A stretch of 7,886 nt of DNA from Betaproteobacteria bacterium (GTDB lineage Bacteria; Pseudomonadota; Gammaproteobacteria; Burkholderiales; Casimicrobiaceae): the NCBI GenBank assembly GCA_005888955.1, contig VBCS01000419.1, positions 1 to 7,886 of the forward strand, in the 5' to 3' direction. Shown in pieces: positions 1 through 5,854 of this stretch (positions are counted from its first letter, which is position 1; every line of letters starts with the position of its first letter). The position numbers were made by a program, and so were the translations under genes. Below the pieces are notes generated by a model that saw only the letters and a list, made by a program, of their open reading frames with translations, ran no database searches and was not told where the DNA came from.

Positions 1-549
1 GCGGAGCGCGATCCGCGCTGGCGCGCGGTACTGGTGCTGGAAAAAGCCGGTATGCCGGGCGCGCCGGTGTTTCGAGGCGGCTGTGGCACCAAGGTGCGCA
101 AGATCTCCGACTGGAATGTGGACGCGGCTTCGCTCGTGCACGCGCGAGCGCTGATGCTCGCGCACCGTACCTTGTCGCGCCGGCCGGTCTATGCCGACGA
201 CAGCTGGGCGAGCGTGTACCGCGCCGGCGACTATTGCATGCCGCACAGTCACCTGCGGTCGAACGTCAGCATCGTCTACATGCTGGACCCCGGCGACGAC
301 GATGACGATGACCCGATGGCGGGCAAGCTCTGCTTCGCCGATCCGCGTATCGACAGCTGCTGTCCCGACGAACCCGGCCGCGTCACGCGCCACATAATTC
401 CCAAGATGGAGCCTGGAGCGATGCTGATTTTTTCCAGCGACTACCTGCACAGCGTGAATCCGTATCGCGGGCGGCGGCCGCGCATCACGCTATCTTGGAA
501 TATCACCTTGGACCGGCTAGGCGGGCGGCCGGGCGAAGGGTGGGAGTAG
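1..549 (+). CDS. Putative 2OG-Fe(II) oxygenase, 5'-truncated by the window edge
   Basis: The frame is open from base 1 to the TAG at 547-549 (182 visible codons), so the gene probably begins upstream. A GTG at 34 and an ATG at 52 are possible starts, but neither has a visible Shine-Dalgarno. The pattern resembles the small putative 2OG-Fe(II) oxygenase family (TIGR02466 / 2OG-FeII_Oxy_5 type, about 200 aa). A W-x-x-x-Y-R-A-G-D stretch leads to P-H-S-H (His codons 244 and 250), then a hydrophobic strand V-S-I-V-Y-M-L. A C-F-A-D-P-R segment follows, then M-L-I-F-S-S-D-Y-L-H-S-V-N-P-Y with His at 448. R-P-R-I-T-L-S-W-N comes last, where the Arg at 481 would bind 2-oxoglutarate. Known for the fold: Fe(II) is held by two His and one carboxylate, and the enzyme hydroxylates an unknown substrate using O2 and 2-oxoglutarate. 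Odd points are HxH where HxD/E is usual, and six consecutive Asp codons (295-312) in a loop. The substrate cannot be predicted. Family assignment is likely, function open. Confidence 0.7.
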   Translation, partial: AERDPRWRAVLVLEKAGMPGAPVFRGGCGTKVRKISDWNVDAASLVHARALMLAHRTLSRRPVYADDSWASVYRAGDYCMPHSHLRSNVSIVYMLDPGDDDDDDPMAGKLCFADPRIDSCCPDEPGRVTRHIIPKMEPGAMLIFSSDYLHSVNPYRGRRPRITLSWNITLDRLGGRPGEGWE

Positions 550-589
550 CGCTTGAAGCGGGATGCGAGACCCCATAACCCGCCTACCC

Positions 590-598
590 TGCTATTAT
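590..598 (+). promoter_or_regulatory. aceB: Candidate extended -10 promoter upstream of aceB
   Basis: The spacer 550-736 holds no gene. Its best promoter-like signal is TGCTATTAT at 590-598, a match to an extended -10 (TGnTATAAT) with one mismatch in the hexamer. No good -35 lies 16-18 bases upstream, which extended -10 promoters tolerate. It would give a leader of about 130 bases before the aceB ATG. This is a pattern match only. Confidence 0.25.
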
Positions 599-736
599 TG
601 CCGCACCGCAGCAACACAGCCTGAACCGGGGTTCCGCGGCCCAACCGGCCCGTAGTCCCGGCGCCCCTCGCCCAACCCCTGCTTGAGCGCGCCTGGCTGC
701 TTTGCCTTCGCTTGGTATCGAGGACAGGGATCGCTC

Positions 737-2338
737 ATGACCACGCTGCGCTACGGCCCGGGGATCGAGATCACCGGCCGCGTCACCCCCGAATATGCCG
801 GGATTCTCACGCCCGAAGCGCTCGGCTTCGCGGCCAGACTGCAGCGTGCATTCGGCGGGCGCCGCGCGGAGCTGCTCTCGCGCCGCGCGGCGCGGCAACG
901 GGAGCTCGACGCCGGCAAGCTACCCGACTTCCTCCCGGAGACGCGTGCGATCCGCGCCGCCCGCTGGACCTGCGCCGCGATTCCTGCGGACCTCCGGGAC
1001 CGTCGCGTCGAGATCACCGGCCCGGTCGATCGCAAGATGATCATCAATGCTCTCAATTCGGGCGCGAGCGTATTCATGGCTGACTTCGAGGACGCCAACA
1101 CGCCGAAATGGGACAACAACCTCCAGGGCCACATCAACCTGCGCGACGCGATCCGCCGCAGGATCGACTACGTCTCGGCCGAAGGCAAGGAGTACAAGTT
1201 GAACGCGAAGGTCGCTACGCTCTTCGTGCGCCCGCGCGGCTGGCATCTCCCCGAGAAGCACGTCAAAGTCGACGGCACGCCGATCTCGGGCGGCCTCTTC
1301 GACTTCGCGCTGTTCTTTTTCCACAATGCGAAGGAGCTCGTCACCCGCGGTAGCGGTCCTTATTTCTATCTGCCCAAGTTGGAGAGTCATCTCGAGGCGC
1401 GGCTGTGGAACGACATTTTCGTGATGGCGCAGGACGAGCTGGGCGTGCCGCAGGGGACGATCAAGGCGACGGTGCTCATCGAAACCATTCTCGCGGCGTT
1501 CGAGATGGACGAGATCCTCTACGAGCTCAAGCAGCATTCCGCGGGGCTCAACTGCGGCCGCTGGGACTACATCTTCTCGTGCATCAAGAAGTTCCGGCTC
1601 AATCGTGACTTCTGCCTCGCCGATCGGGCGCTGGTGACGATGACAACGCATTTCATGAAAAGCTACGCGGAGCTCTGCATCCAGACCTGTCACCGGCGCG
1701 ACATTCACGCGATGGGCGGAATGGCGGCACAGATCCCGGTGAAAAACGACGGGGCCGCCAACGCCGAGGCATTTGCCAAGGTCAAGGCCGACAAGGAGCG
1801 CGAGGCGACGATCGGTCACGACGGGACCTGGGTCGCGCATCCTGGACTGGTTCCCGTGGCGAAGGACGCGTTCGACCGGCTGATGCCGACGGCGAACCAG
1901 ATCGCGAGCAAGAGGCGCGAGGATGTGCGCGTGAGCGCCGCCGACCTGCTCAAATTCGAGCCCGAAGCGCCCATTACCGAGAAGGGCCTGCGCCTCAACA
2001 TCAGCGTCGCGATCCAGTACATCGGTGCATGGCTCGCGGGCCAAGGCGCAGTGCCGATCTTCAACCTGATGGAAGACGCTGCCACCGCCGAGATATCGCG
2101 CTCGCAGGTTTGGCAATGGATCCGGTCGGCGAAGGGGAAACTCGACGACGGCAGGAAGGTGACCAAGGAGATGGTCGCGGCGCTGATCCCCGAGGAGATG
2201 CAGAAGATCAGGGCGCTGCTCGGTCCGGCGTTCGGCGAGGGCCGCTACGACGAAGCCGCGGAAATCTTCGCCGACCTCGTCAACTACGATGTCTTCGTCG
2301 AGTTTTTGACGCTGCCCGCATACGAGCGCATAGACTAG
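737..2338 (+). CDS. aceB: Malate synthase A
   Basis: This 533-aa protein condenses glyoxylate and acetyl-CoA to malate, the second step of the glyoxylate shunt, and is cytosolic. The length matches A-type malate synthases (E. coli AceB is 533 aa). Visible landmarks are MADFEDANTP (114-123), FVRPRGWHLPEKH with catalytic Arg165, and the Mg2+ ligand Glu249 in LIETI. The family signature KQHSAGLNCGRWDYIF (265-280) holds the Mg2+ ligand Asp277. GHDGTWVAHPG begins at 360, and NLMEDAATAEISR holds Asp447, corresponding to the catalytic base. The catalytic set looks complete. The ATG at 737 is chosen because family homology begins there and AGGGA (726-730) sits 6 bases upstream. The frame also runs back to a TTG at 683, but that adds 18 residues unlike the family. 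Isocitrate lyase is not adjacent, so the shunt genes are split in this genome or aceA lies outside the window. It converges on the reductase gene at 2472. Confidence 0.97.
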   Translation: MTTLRYGPGIEITGRVTPEYAGILTPEALGFAARLQRAFGGRRAELLSRRAARQRELDAGKLPDFLPETRAIRAARWTCAAIPADLRDRRVEITGPVDRKMIINALNSGASVFMADFEDANTPKWDNNLQGHINLRDAIRRRIDYVSAEGKEYKLNAKVATLFVRPRGWHLPEKHVKVDGTPISGGLFDFALFFFHNAKELVTRGSGPYFYLPKLESHLEARLWNDIFVMAQDELGVPQGTIKATVLIETILAAFEMDEILYELKQHSAGLNCGRWDYIFSCIKKFRLNRDFCLADRALVTMTTHFMKSYAELCIQTCHRRDIHAMGGMAAQIPVKNDGAANAEAFAKVKADKEREATIGHDGTWVAHPGLVPVAKDAFDRLMPTANQIASKRREDVRVSAADLLKFEPEAPITEKGLRLNISVAIQYIGAWLAGQGAVPIFNLMEDAATAEISRSQVWQWIRSAKGKLDDGRKVTKEMVAALIPEEMQKIRALLGPAFGEGRYDEAAEIFADLVNYDVFVEFLTLPAYERID

Positions 2339-2362
2339 CCGCGCGAGCCCGTGGCGAGGGTG

Positions 2363-2381
2363 CCCCGCGCGAAGCGCGGGG
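2363..2381. terminator. GC hairpin between convergent genes (possible terminator)
   Basis: CCCCGCGC (2363-2370) and GCGCGGGG (2374-2381) form a perfect 8-bp stem with a GAA triloop, 24 bases after the aceB stop. It lies in the 133-base gap (2339-2471) between convergent genes, where a shared terminator would be expected. No T-run follows on either strand, so a canonical rho-independent terminator is not demonstrated; it may instead stall polymerase or protect the 3' end. The nonamer CGTGGCGAG flanks it as a direct repeat at 2350-2358 and 2388-2396. Nothing else is seen in this gap. Confidence 0.4.
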
Positions 2382-2471
2382 ATCGCGCGTGGCGAGTCGC
2401 GAGCGCTACCGACGCTGTGTCGCGTTGTACGCACGCCGGCAGAATGAGTTCGGCGCTACGAACCGCGCGCA

Positions 2472-3053
2472 TTATTCGATCCGGCACGCCTCCTCGAAAG
2501 ACGGCCGCGGATTCCGCGGCTTGACGCTTGCCGGATCGCCGTAGCCCAGGTTGCACAGGAAGTTGGATTTCCACTTGCCGTCGGGAAAGAACGCCGCATC
2601 GACCCTGGCGTTGTCGAAGCCCGACATCGGTCCGCAGTCCAGGCCTAGCGCCCGCGCGGCAATGATCATGTACGCGCCCTGCAATGTACCGTTGCGGAAT
2701 GCCGTGGACTCGATGAGCGCCGACTTGCCGGCGAACCAGCTGCGGGCGTCGGTGTGCGGGAAGAGCCTGGGCAGCTTTTCGTAGAACTCGGTATCGTAGG
2801 CCACGATCGCCGTGACGGGTGCGGCCATTGTCTTGTTGAGATTGCCCTCGGACAGCGCGGGCCGCAGCTTTTCCTTGGCGGCCTTGCCTTTCACGAACAC
2901 GAAGCGGCCCGGCGATGAATTGGCGCTGGTCGGTCCCCACTTCAGCAGGTCGTATATCCGGCGCAGCGTTTCATCGGTGACGGGCTTGTCTCCGAAGCCG
3001 TTGTACGTGCGCGCGCTGCGAAAGATCCGGTCCAGCGAAGCGTCGGGGAGCAT
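2472..3053 (-). CDS. rutE: RutE-type nitroreductase-family reductase (malonic semialdehyde reductase-like)
   Basis: This 193-aa protein belongs to the FMN-dependent nitroreductase fold and is close to E. coli RutE (196 aa) along its whole length. RutE reduces malonic semialdehyde to 3-hydroxypropionate with NAD(P)H in the pyrimidine-degrading Rut pathway. Shared landmarks are ARTYNGF (14-20), LLKWGPTSANSSPGR (36-50, the FMN-binding segment), LRPALSEGNLNKT and the APVTAIVAYDTEFYEKLP run. ARSWF, TAFRNGTLQGAY, RALGLDCGPMSGFD and the C-terminal NLGYGDP and PSFEEAC also match. The ATG at 3053 has a strong Shine-Dalgarno, GAGGAG (minus strand, 3064-3059), 5 bases upstream. No other rut gene (rutA-D, F, G) is in view, so it may act outside uracil breakdown, for example in general aldehyde or quinone reduction. 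The family (RutE/HadB-like) is clear; the physiological substrate is an inference from similarity. It is divergent from the rubrerythrin gene and shares its AT-rich intergenic region. Confidence 0.88.
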   Translation of the reverse strand: MLPDASLDRIFRSARTYNGFGDKPVTDETLRRIYDLLKWGPTSANSSPGRFVFVKGKAAKEKLRPALSEGNLNKTMAAPVTAIVAYDTEFYEKLPRLFPHTDARSWFAGKSALIESTAFRNGTLQGAYMIIAARALGLDCGPMSGFDNARVDAAFFPDGKWKSNFLCNLGYGDPASVKPRNPRPSFEEACRIE

Positions 3054-3058
3054 GCGTA

Positions 3059-3064
3059 CTCCTC
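3059..3064 (-). promoter_or_regulatory. rutE: Ribosome binding site of the RutE-like gene
   Basis: On the minus strand this reads GAGGAG followed by TACGC and ATG. It is a near-consensus Shine-Dalgarno that fixes the start at 3053. Confidence 0.75.
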
Positions 3065-3111
3065 GGTGTTAAAGGCAGTGGGAATAGCGGCGACGTGGCG
3101 GCGCCGCGGAT

Positions 3112-3190
3112 CTCTTCGGATATACGCAGTTTATTTGTCATATTCTAACAATCAATTGGACATATAGACTGGCGTTGCGCAAAATAACAC
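3112..3190. promoter_or_regulatory. AT-rich divergent intergenic region, probable promoters and operator
   Basis: The 204-base gap between the divergent reductase and rubrerythrin genes contains the most AT-rich stretch of the window, centred on 3120-3190. Both promoters should lie here. Candidate plus-strand elements are TTGTCA (3135-3140), TTGGAC (3156-3161), CATATA (3161-3166) and AAAATA (3181-3186), but no pair has ideal 16-18 base spacing, so no start site is claimed. An imperfect dyad, TTGTCATATTCTAACAA (3135-3151), has arms TTGTCA and TAACAA that match at 5 of 6 positions and could be an operator. It does not match the PerR, Fur or FNR consensus as I know them. Nearer the reductase start lies the perfect 10-base palindrome GCGGCGCCGC (3098-3107). 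Confidence 0.45.
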
Positions 3191-3198
3191 GGAGAGTT

Positions 3199-3228
3199 AG
3201 CGGCGGTGGCTTGCAGCTGACCGCCGCT
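3199..3228 (+). repeat. Inverted repeat in the rubrerythrin leader
   Basis: AGCGGCGGT (3199-3207) and ACCGCCGCT (3220-3228) are exact reverse complements, 9 bp, separated by 12 bases and ending 29 bases before the rubrerythrin ATG. In RNA this would be a stable GC stem lying just upstream of the AGGAG Shine-Dalgarno (3247-3251), so the ribosome site itself stays free. In DNA it could be an operator. Function is inferred from position only. Confidence 0.6.
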
Positions 3229-3257
3229 CGGTCACGTCATCTCGAGAGGAGACAGCA

Positions 3258-3677
3258 ATGAATCTGAAGGGCACCAAGACGCACGAGAACCTCAAGGCGG
3301 CCTTCGCCGGCGAATCGCAGGCGAACCGGCGTTACCTGTATTTCGCCAGCAAGGCCGACGTCGAGGGGCAGAATGATGTCGCGGCAGTTTTCCGGTCGAC
3401 CGCGGAAGGCGAGACCGGGCACGCGCATGGACATCTGGACTATCTGGCCGCGGTCGGCGATCCGGTCACCGAGTTGCCCATCGGTAAGACACGCGAAAAC
3501 TTGAAATCAGCGATTGCGGGCGAAACGCACGAATACACCGATATGTACCCGGGCATGGCCAAGGCCGCGCGGGGCGAAGGGTTCGAGGAGATCGCCGACT
3601 GGTTCGAGACGCTGGCGAAGGCCGAGCGCTCGCACGCCAACCGGTTTCAGAAGGCGCTCGACATTCTCGCCGATTAG
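3258..3677 (+). CDS. rbr: Rubrerythrin-family diiron protein lacking the rubredoxin domain
   Basis: This 139-aa four-helix-bundle ferritin-like protein shows the full rubrerythrin ligand set. Glu19 is in AGESQANRRY and Glu52 plus His55 in the first ExxH (ETGH). Glu89 and Glu92 are in GETHEY, and Glu123 plus His126 in the second ExxH (ERSH). Rubrerythrins reduce hydrogen peroxide to water at the diiron site, in the cytosol. Classical members are about 190 aa with a C-terminal rubredoxin [Fe(Cys)4] domain that passes electrons in. Here the chain ends soon after the last helix and contains no cysteine, so an external donor is needed. The ATG at 3258 has AGGAG (3247-3251) with 6-base spacing. No signal peptide is present. 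The next plus-strand genes, an Fe-S electron-transfer protein and a DUF3501 protein, are plausible partners. The fold and metal site are secure; peroxidase activity is inferred. Confidence 0.92.
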   Translation: MNLKGTKTHENLKAAFAGESQANRRYLYFASKADVEGQNDVAAVFRSTAEGETGHAHGHLDYLAAVGDPVTELPIGKTRENLKSAIAGETHEYTDMYPGMAKAARGEGFEEIADWFETLAKAERSHANRFQKALDILAD

Positions 3678-3679
3678 TT

Positions 3680-3745
3680 GTTATTGCGTCACGGCGAACG
3701 ACGTCAGCGCGTTGAGCAAGCGCCGGGGCGCCGTGACGCAATAAC
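3680..3745. repeat. Perfect 17-bp inverted repeat right after the rubrerythrin stop
   Basis: The arm at 3680-3696 (GTTATTGCGTCACGGCG) is the exact reverse complement of 3729-3745, with a 32-base loop (3697-3728). It begins 3 bases after the rubrerythrin TAG. The transcript would form a very stable long hairpin. No T-run follows, so it is not a standard intrinsic terminator. It may act as a 3' stabiliser or processing site separating the rubrerythrin message from the downstream genes, as a protein-binding dyad, or be a small palindromic insertion. Confidence 0.75.
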
Positions 3746-3746
3746 T

Positions 3747-3791
3747 CCGCGGATTGAAGCGGGCGCGCTACGCACGCCCCTTAATCCGCGG
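3747..3791. repeat. Second inverted repeat with nested stem, adjacent to the first
   Basis: CCGCGGATT (3747-3755) pairs exactly with AATCCGCGG (3783-3791). A nested GGGCG (3761-3765) / CGCCC (3775-3779) stem lies inside. It starts one base after the first inverted repeat ends, giving two consecutive hairpins that fill about 110 of the 177 bases before the next gene's ATG. The remainder (3792-3854) shows no clear promoter. Confidence 0.65.
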
Positions 3792-3854
3792 GCAAGTCTA
3801 CAACTCATCCCGGACCGCGGATCGCCCATACCGATCGGCGACGACGAGCAGCCA

Positions 3855-5207
3855 ATGACTATTCGCGAAGGCAGCCTCGAAGCGCCCACCCGGCATCCGA
3901 TCGACTGGCGCAATCCGGATTTCTACAACGAGGCCTCGCTCAACCGCGAGCTCGCGCGCATCTTCGACATCTGTCACGGCTGCCGGCGCTGCGTCTCCCT
4001 GTGCAACGCGTTTCCCACGCTGTTCGATCTCGTCGATGCAGGCAAGACGGGCGAAGTCGACGGCGTCGACAAGGCGGATTACGGCAAGGTTGTCGACCAG
4101 TGCTATCTGTGCGACATCTGCTACATGACCAAATGCCCCTATGTGCCGCCGCATCCCTGGAACGTGGATTTTCCGCATCTGATGCTTCGCGCCAAGGCGC
4201 GCAAGTTCCTCAACGGCGAGACGCGTTTCCGCGACCGGCTGCTCACGAGTACCGACCGGCTGGGCAAGCTCGCGACGATTCCTGTCGTCGTGCAGATCGT
4301 GAACAAGGCCAACGCGACGCCGTTGGCCCGCAAAGCGATGGAGAAGATGCTCGGCGTGCACGCCGAGCGCAGATTGCCGCCGTACGCGGCAAAACCGTTC
4401 GCCGAGCTCGCGCCGCCTACCGTCGGCTGGCCGGTGAAGGTCGGGCGCCGCTCGCCGGGCAAGGTCGCGATCTTCTCGACCTGCTATGTAAATTACAACG
4501 AGCCGGACATCGGTCTGGACCTGCTGCGCATTCTCGACCATAACGAGATCCCCTACGTGATCGTCGAACAGGCGTCCTGCTGCGGAATGCCCAAGCTCGA
4601 GCTAGGCGATCTCGAGTCCGTGCTGAAGCTCAAGAACGCGAATGCGCCGCGGCTGGCCGGTCTGGCGCGTGCCGGCTACGCGATCCTGACTCCGGTGCCG
4701 TCCTGCACGCTGATGTTCAAGAGCGTACTGCCGCTCATTTTTCCTGAGGATGCGGATGTCAAGGCCGTTTCCGAGGCAATGTTCGATCCCTTCGAGTATC
4801 TCGTGTTGCGCGACAGGGATGGCCTGTTGAAGCGGGATTTCAAGACGCCTCTGGGCAAGGTGGCGTACCACGTTCCCTGCCATTCGCGGGTGCAGAACAT
4901 CGGTCAGCGGACGCGGGAAGTGATCGAGTCGATTCCCGGTACGACGGTAAACACGGTCGAGCGCTGCGCGGGCCACGACGGCACCTGGGGCGTGAAGCGC
5001 GAGTTCTATGCCGCGTCGATGAAGATCGGCAGGCCGGTATTCCGGCAGATGGCGCAAGACGCTCCTGACTACGTCAGCTCCGACTGCCCGATCGCCGGCC
5101 GCGCGATCATGCAGGGCATCGACGAGGCCGCCCGCCAGGATCCGAACGCCGGCCATCCGACCAAGGCGCACCCGCTGACGCTGCTGCGCATCGCCTACGG
5201 GTTGTAG
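3855..5207 (+). CDS. GlpC/heterodisulfide-reductase-like Fe-S protein (two [4Fe-4S] sites, two CCG-type domains)
   Basis: This 450-aa soluble-looking protein has no clear membrane segment. The N-terminal part carries two cluster motifs: Cys40, 43, 46 and 50 (CHGCRRCVSLC), and Cys83, 86, 89 and 94 followed by Pro (CYLCDICYMTKCP, with x4 before the last Cys). Two cysteine-rich CCG-type domains follow. The first has Cys210, Cys242-Cys243-Gly-Met-Pro and Cys284. The second has Pro-Cys342-His, Cys371-Ala-Gly-His-Asp-Gly-Thr and Cys411. This architecture is that of GlpC, HdrB/D and related electron-transfer subunits, which link flavin or thiol redox chemistry to Fe-S wires. The second CCG has Ala where the second Cys normally sits. 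It is not called glpC because no glpA or glpB is present and the neighbours are rubrerythrin and DUF3501. The ATG at 3855 is the only good start, though its Shine-Dalgarno is weak; the frame runs back to a TTG at 3678 only through the hairpins. I infer that it donates electrons to the adjacent rubrerythrin. Confidence 0.85.
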   Translation: MTIREGSLEAPTRHPIDWRNPDFYNEASLNRELARIFDICHGCRRCVSLCNAFPTLFDLVDAGKTGEVDGVDKADYGKVVDQCYLCDICYMTKCPYVPPHPWNVDFPHLMLRAKARKFLNGETRFRDRLLTSTDRLGKLATIPVVVQIVNKANATPLARKAMEKMLGVHAERRLPPYAAKPFAELAPPTVGWPVKVGRRSPGKVAIFSTCYVNYNEPDIGLDLLRILDHNEIPYVIVEQASCCGMPKLELGDLESVLKLKNANAPRLAGLARAGYAILTPVPSCTLMFKSVLPLIFPEDADVKAVSEAMFDPFEYLVLRDRDGLLKRDFKTPLGKVAYHVPCHSRVQNIGQRTREVIESIPGTTVNTVERCAGHDGTWGVKREFYAASMKIGRPVFRQMAQDAPDYVSSDCPIAGRAIMQGIDEAARQDPNAGHPTKAHPLTLLRIAYGL

Positions 5208-5218
5208 ACGAAAAGCGC

Positions 5219-5803
5219 ATGCCCATCATCAAGCGCGAGTCTCTGCTGACGCTGGAAGCCTACACGAGGGATCGCAAGGCATTCCGTGCTCGTGTGCTCG
5301 AGCACAAGAAGCCGCGTACGGTGCACCTGGGAGAGCATCTCACCCTGTTGTTTGAGGACGAGCTGACGATCCGCTATCAGATCCAGGAAATGCTGCGCAT
5401 CGAAAAAATCTTCGAGGACGCCGGCATCCAGGACGAGCTCGACGCCTATAACCCGCTGGTCCCCGACGGACGCAACTGGAAGGCGACGCTGCTGGTCGAG
5501 TACGAGGATGTCGACGAGCGCCAGCGGGCGCTCGCGCGCCTCAAGGGCATCGAGGACCGCGCGTGGGTCCAGGTGAACGGCTACCCGCGCGTGCATGCGA
5601 TCGCCGACGAGGATCTCGAGCGGGAGAACGACGAGAAAACTTCGGCGGTGCATTTCCTGCGTTTCGAGTTGACGCCGGCGATGATCGCTGCGTTGAAATC
5701 CGGGGCCAAGCTGGCGATCGGCGTCGATCATCCCGAATACGCGGCGACGCTGCAGCCTGTACCCGACGCGACGCGCAGCGCGCTGCTCGCCGATCTCGTG
5801 TAG
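5219..5803 (+). CDS. DUF3501 family protein of unknown function
   Basis: This 194-aa protein has no cysteine, signal peptide or membrane segment. I recognise it as DUF3501 from its conserved runs: LLTLEAY (9-15), RTVHLGEH (33-40), EDELTIRYQIQEMLR (46-60), DELDAYNPL (72-80), NWKAT (86-90), VHFLRFEL (144-151) and GVDHPEY (168-174). Conserved acidic and His residues (His36, Glu39, His40, Glu46, Glu48, His145, His171) could bind metal, but that is speculation. Its ATG lies 11 bases after the stop of the Fe-S protein gene, so the two are almost certainly co-transcribed. There is no strong Shine-Dalgarno, which suggests translational coupling. Its length fits the family. The consistent company of a diiron protein and an Fe-S electron carrier suggests an accessory, adaptor or regulatory role in that redox module. 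No biochemical function is known to me. Confidence 0.85.
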   Translation: MPIIKRESLLTLEAYTRDRKAFRARVLEHKKPRTVHLGEHLTLLFEDELTIRYQIQEMLRIEKIFEDAGIQDELDAYNPLVPDGRNWKATLLVEYEDVDERQRALARLKGIEDRAWVQVNGYPRVHAIADEDLERENDEKTSAVHFLRFELTPAMIAALKSGAKLAIGVDHPEYAATLQPVPDATRSALLADLV

Positions 5804-5854
5804 CGCCGCGCGACATCACAACTTGCACGGCTCGAAGAGGAGGCTGCGACACGT

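Noticed and set aside
683..736. TTG at 683 as the aceB start
   Set aside because: It adds 18 residues with no family resemblance. The ATG at 737 has a Shine-Dalgarno and gives the standard length.
920..2434. 504-codon open frame on the minus strand opposite aceB
   Set aside because: It is antisense to a clear malate synthase, its sequence is low-complexity Arg/Val/Leu/Asp-rich and fits no family. It is a by-product of high GC codon use.
3135..3151. PerR, Fur or FNR box upstream of rubrerythrin
   Set aside because: The dyad does not match those consensus sequences, so no named regulator is assigned.
3680..3745. Canonical rho-independent terminator after rubrerythrin
   Set aside because: The stem is long but the loop is 32 bases and no T-tract follows on either strand.
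3104..3822. Recurring CCGCGGAT octamer (3104, 3747, 3815, and inverted at 3784; also 2505 in the reductase gene)
   Set aside because: It is a GC-rich word built on the CCGCGG palindrome, with irregular spacing, and one copy lies inside a coding region. No array or CRISPR-like pattern is present.
3678..3854. 59-residue N-terminal extension of the Fe-S protein from TTG 3678
   Set aside because: It would be encoded entirely by the two inverted repeats and their flank and does not look like a conserved domain. Recognisable family sequence starts at the ATG at 3855.
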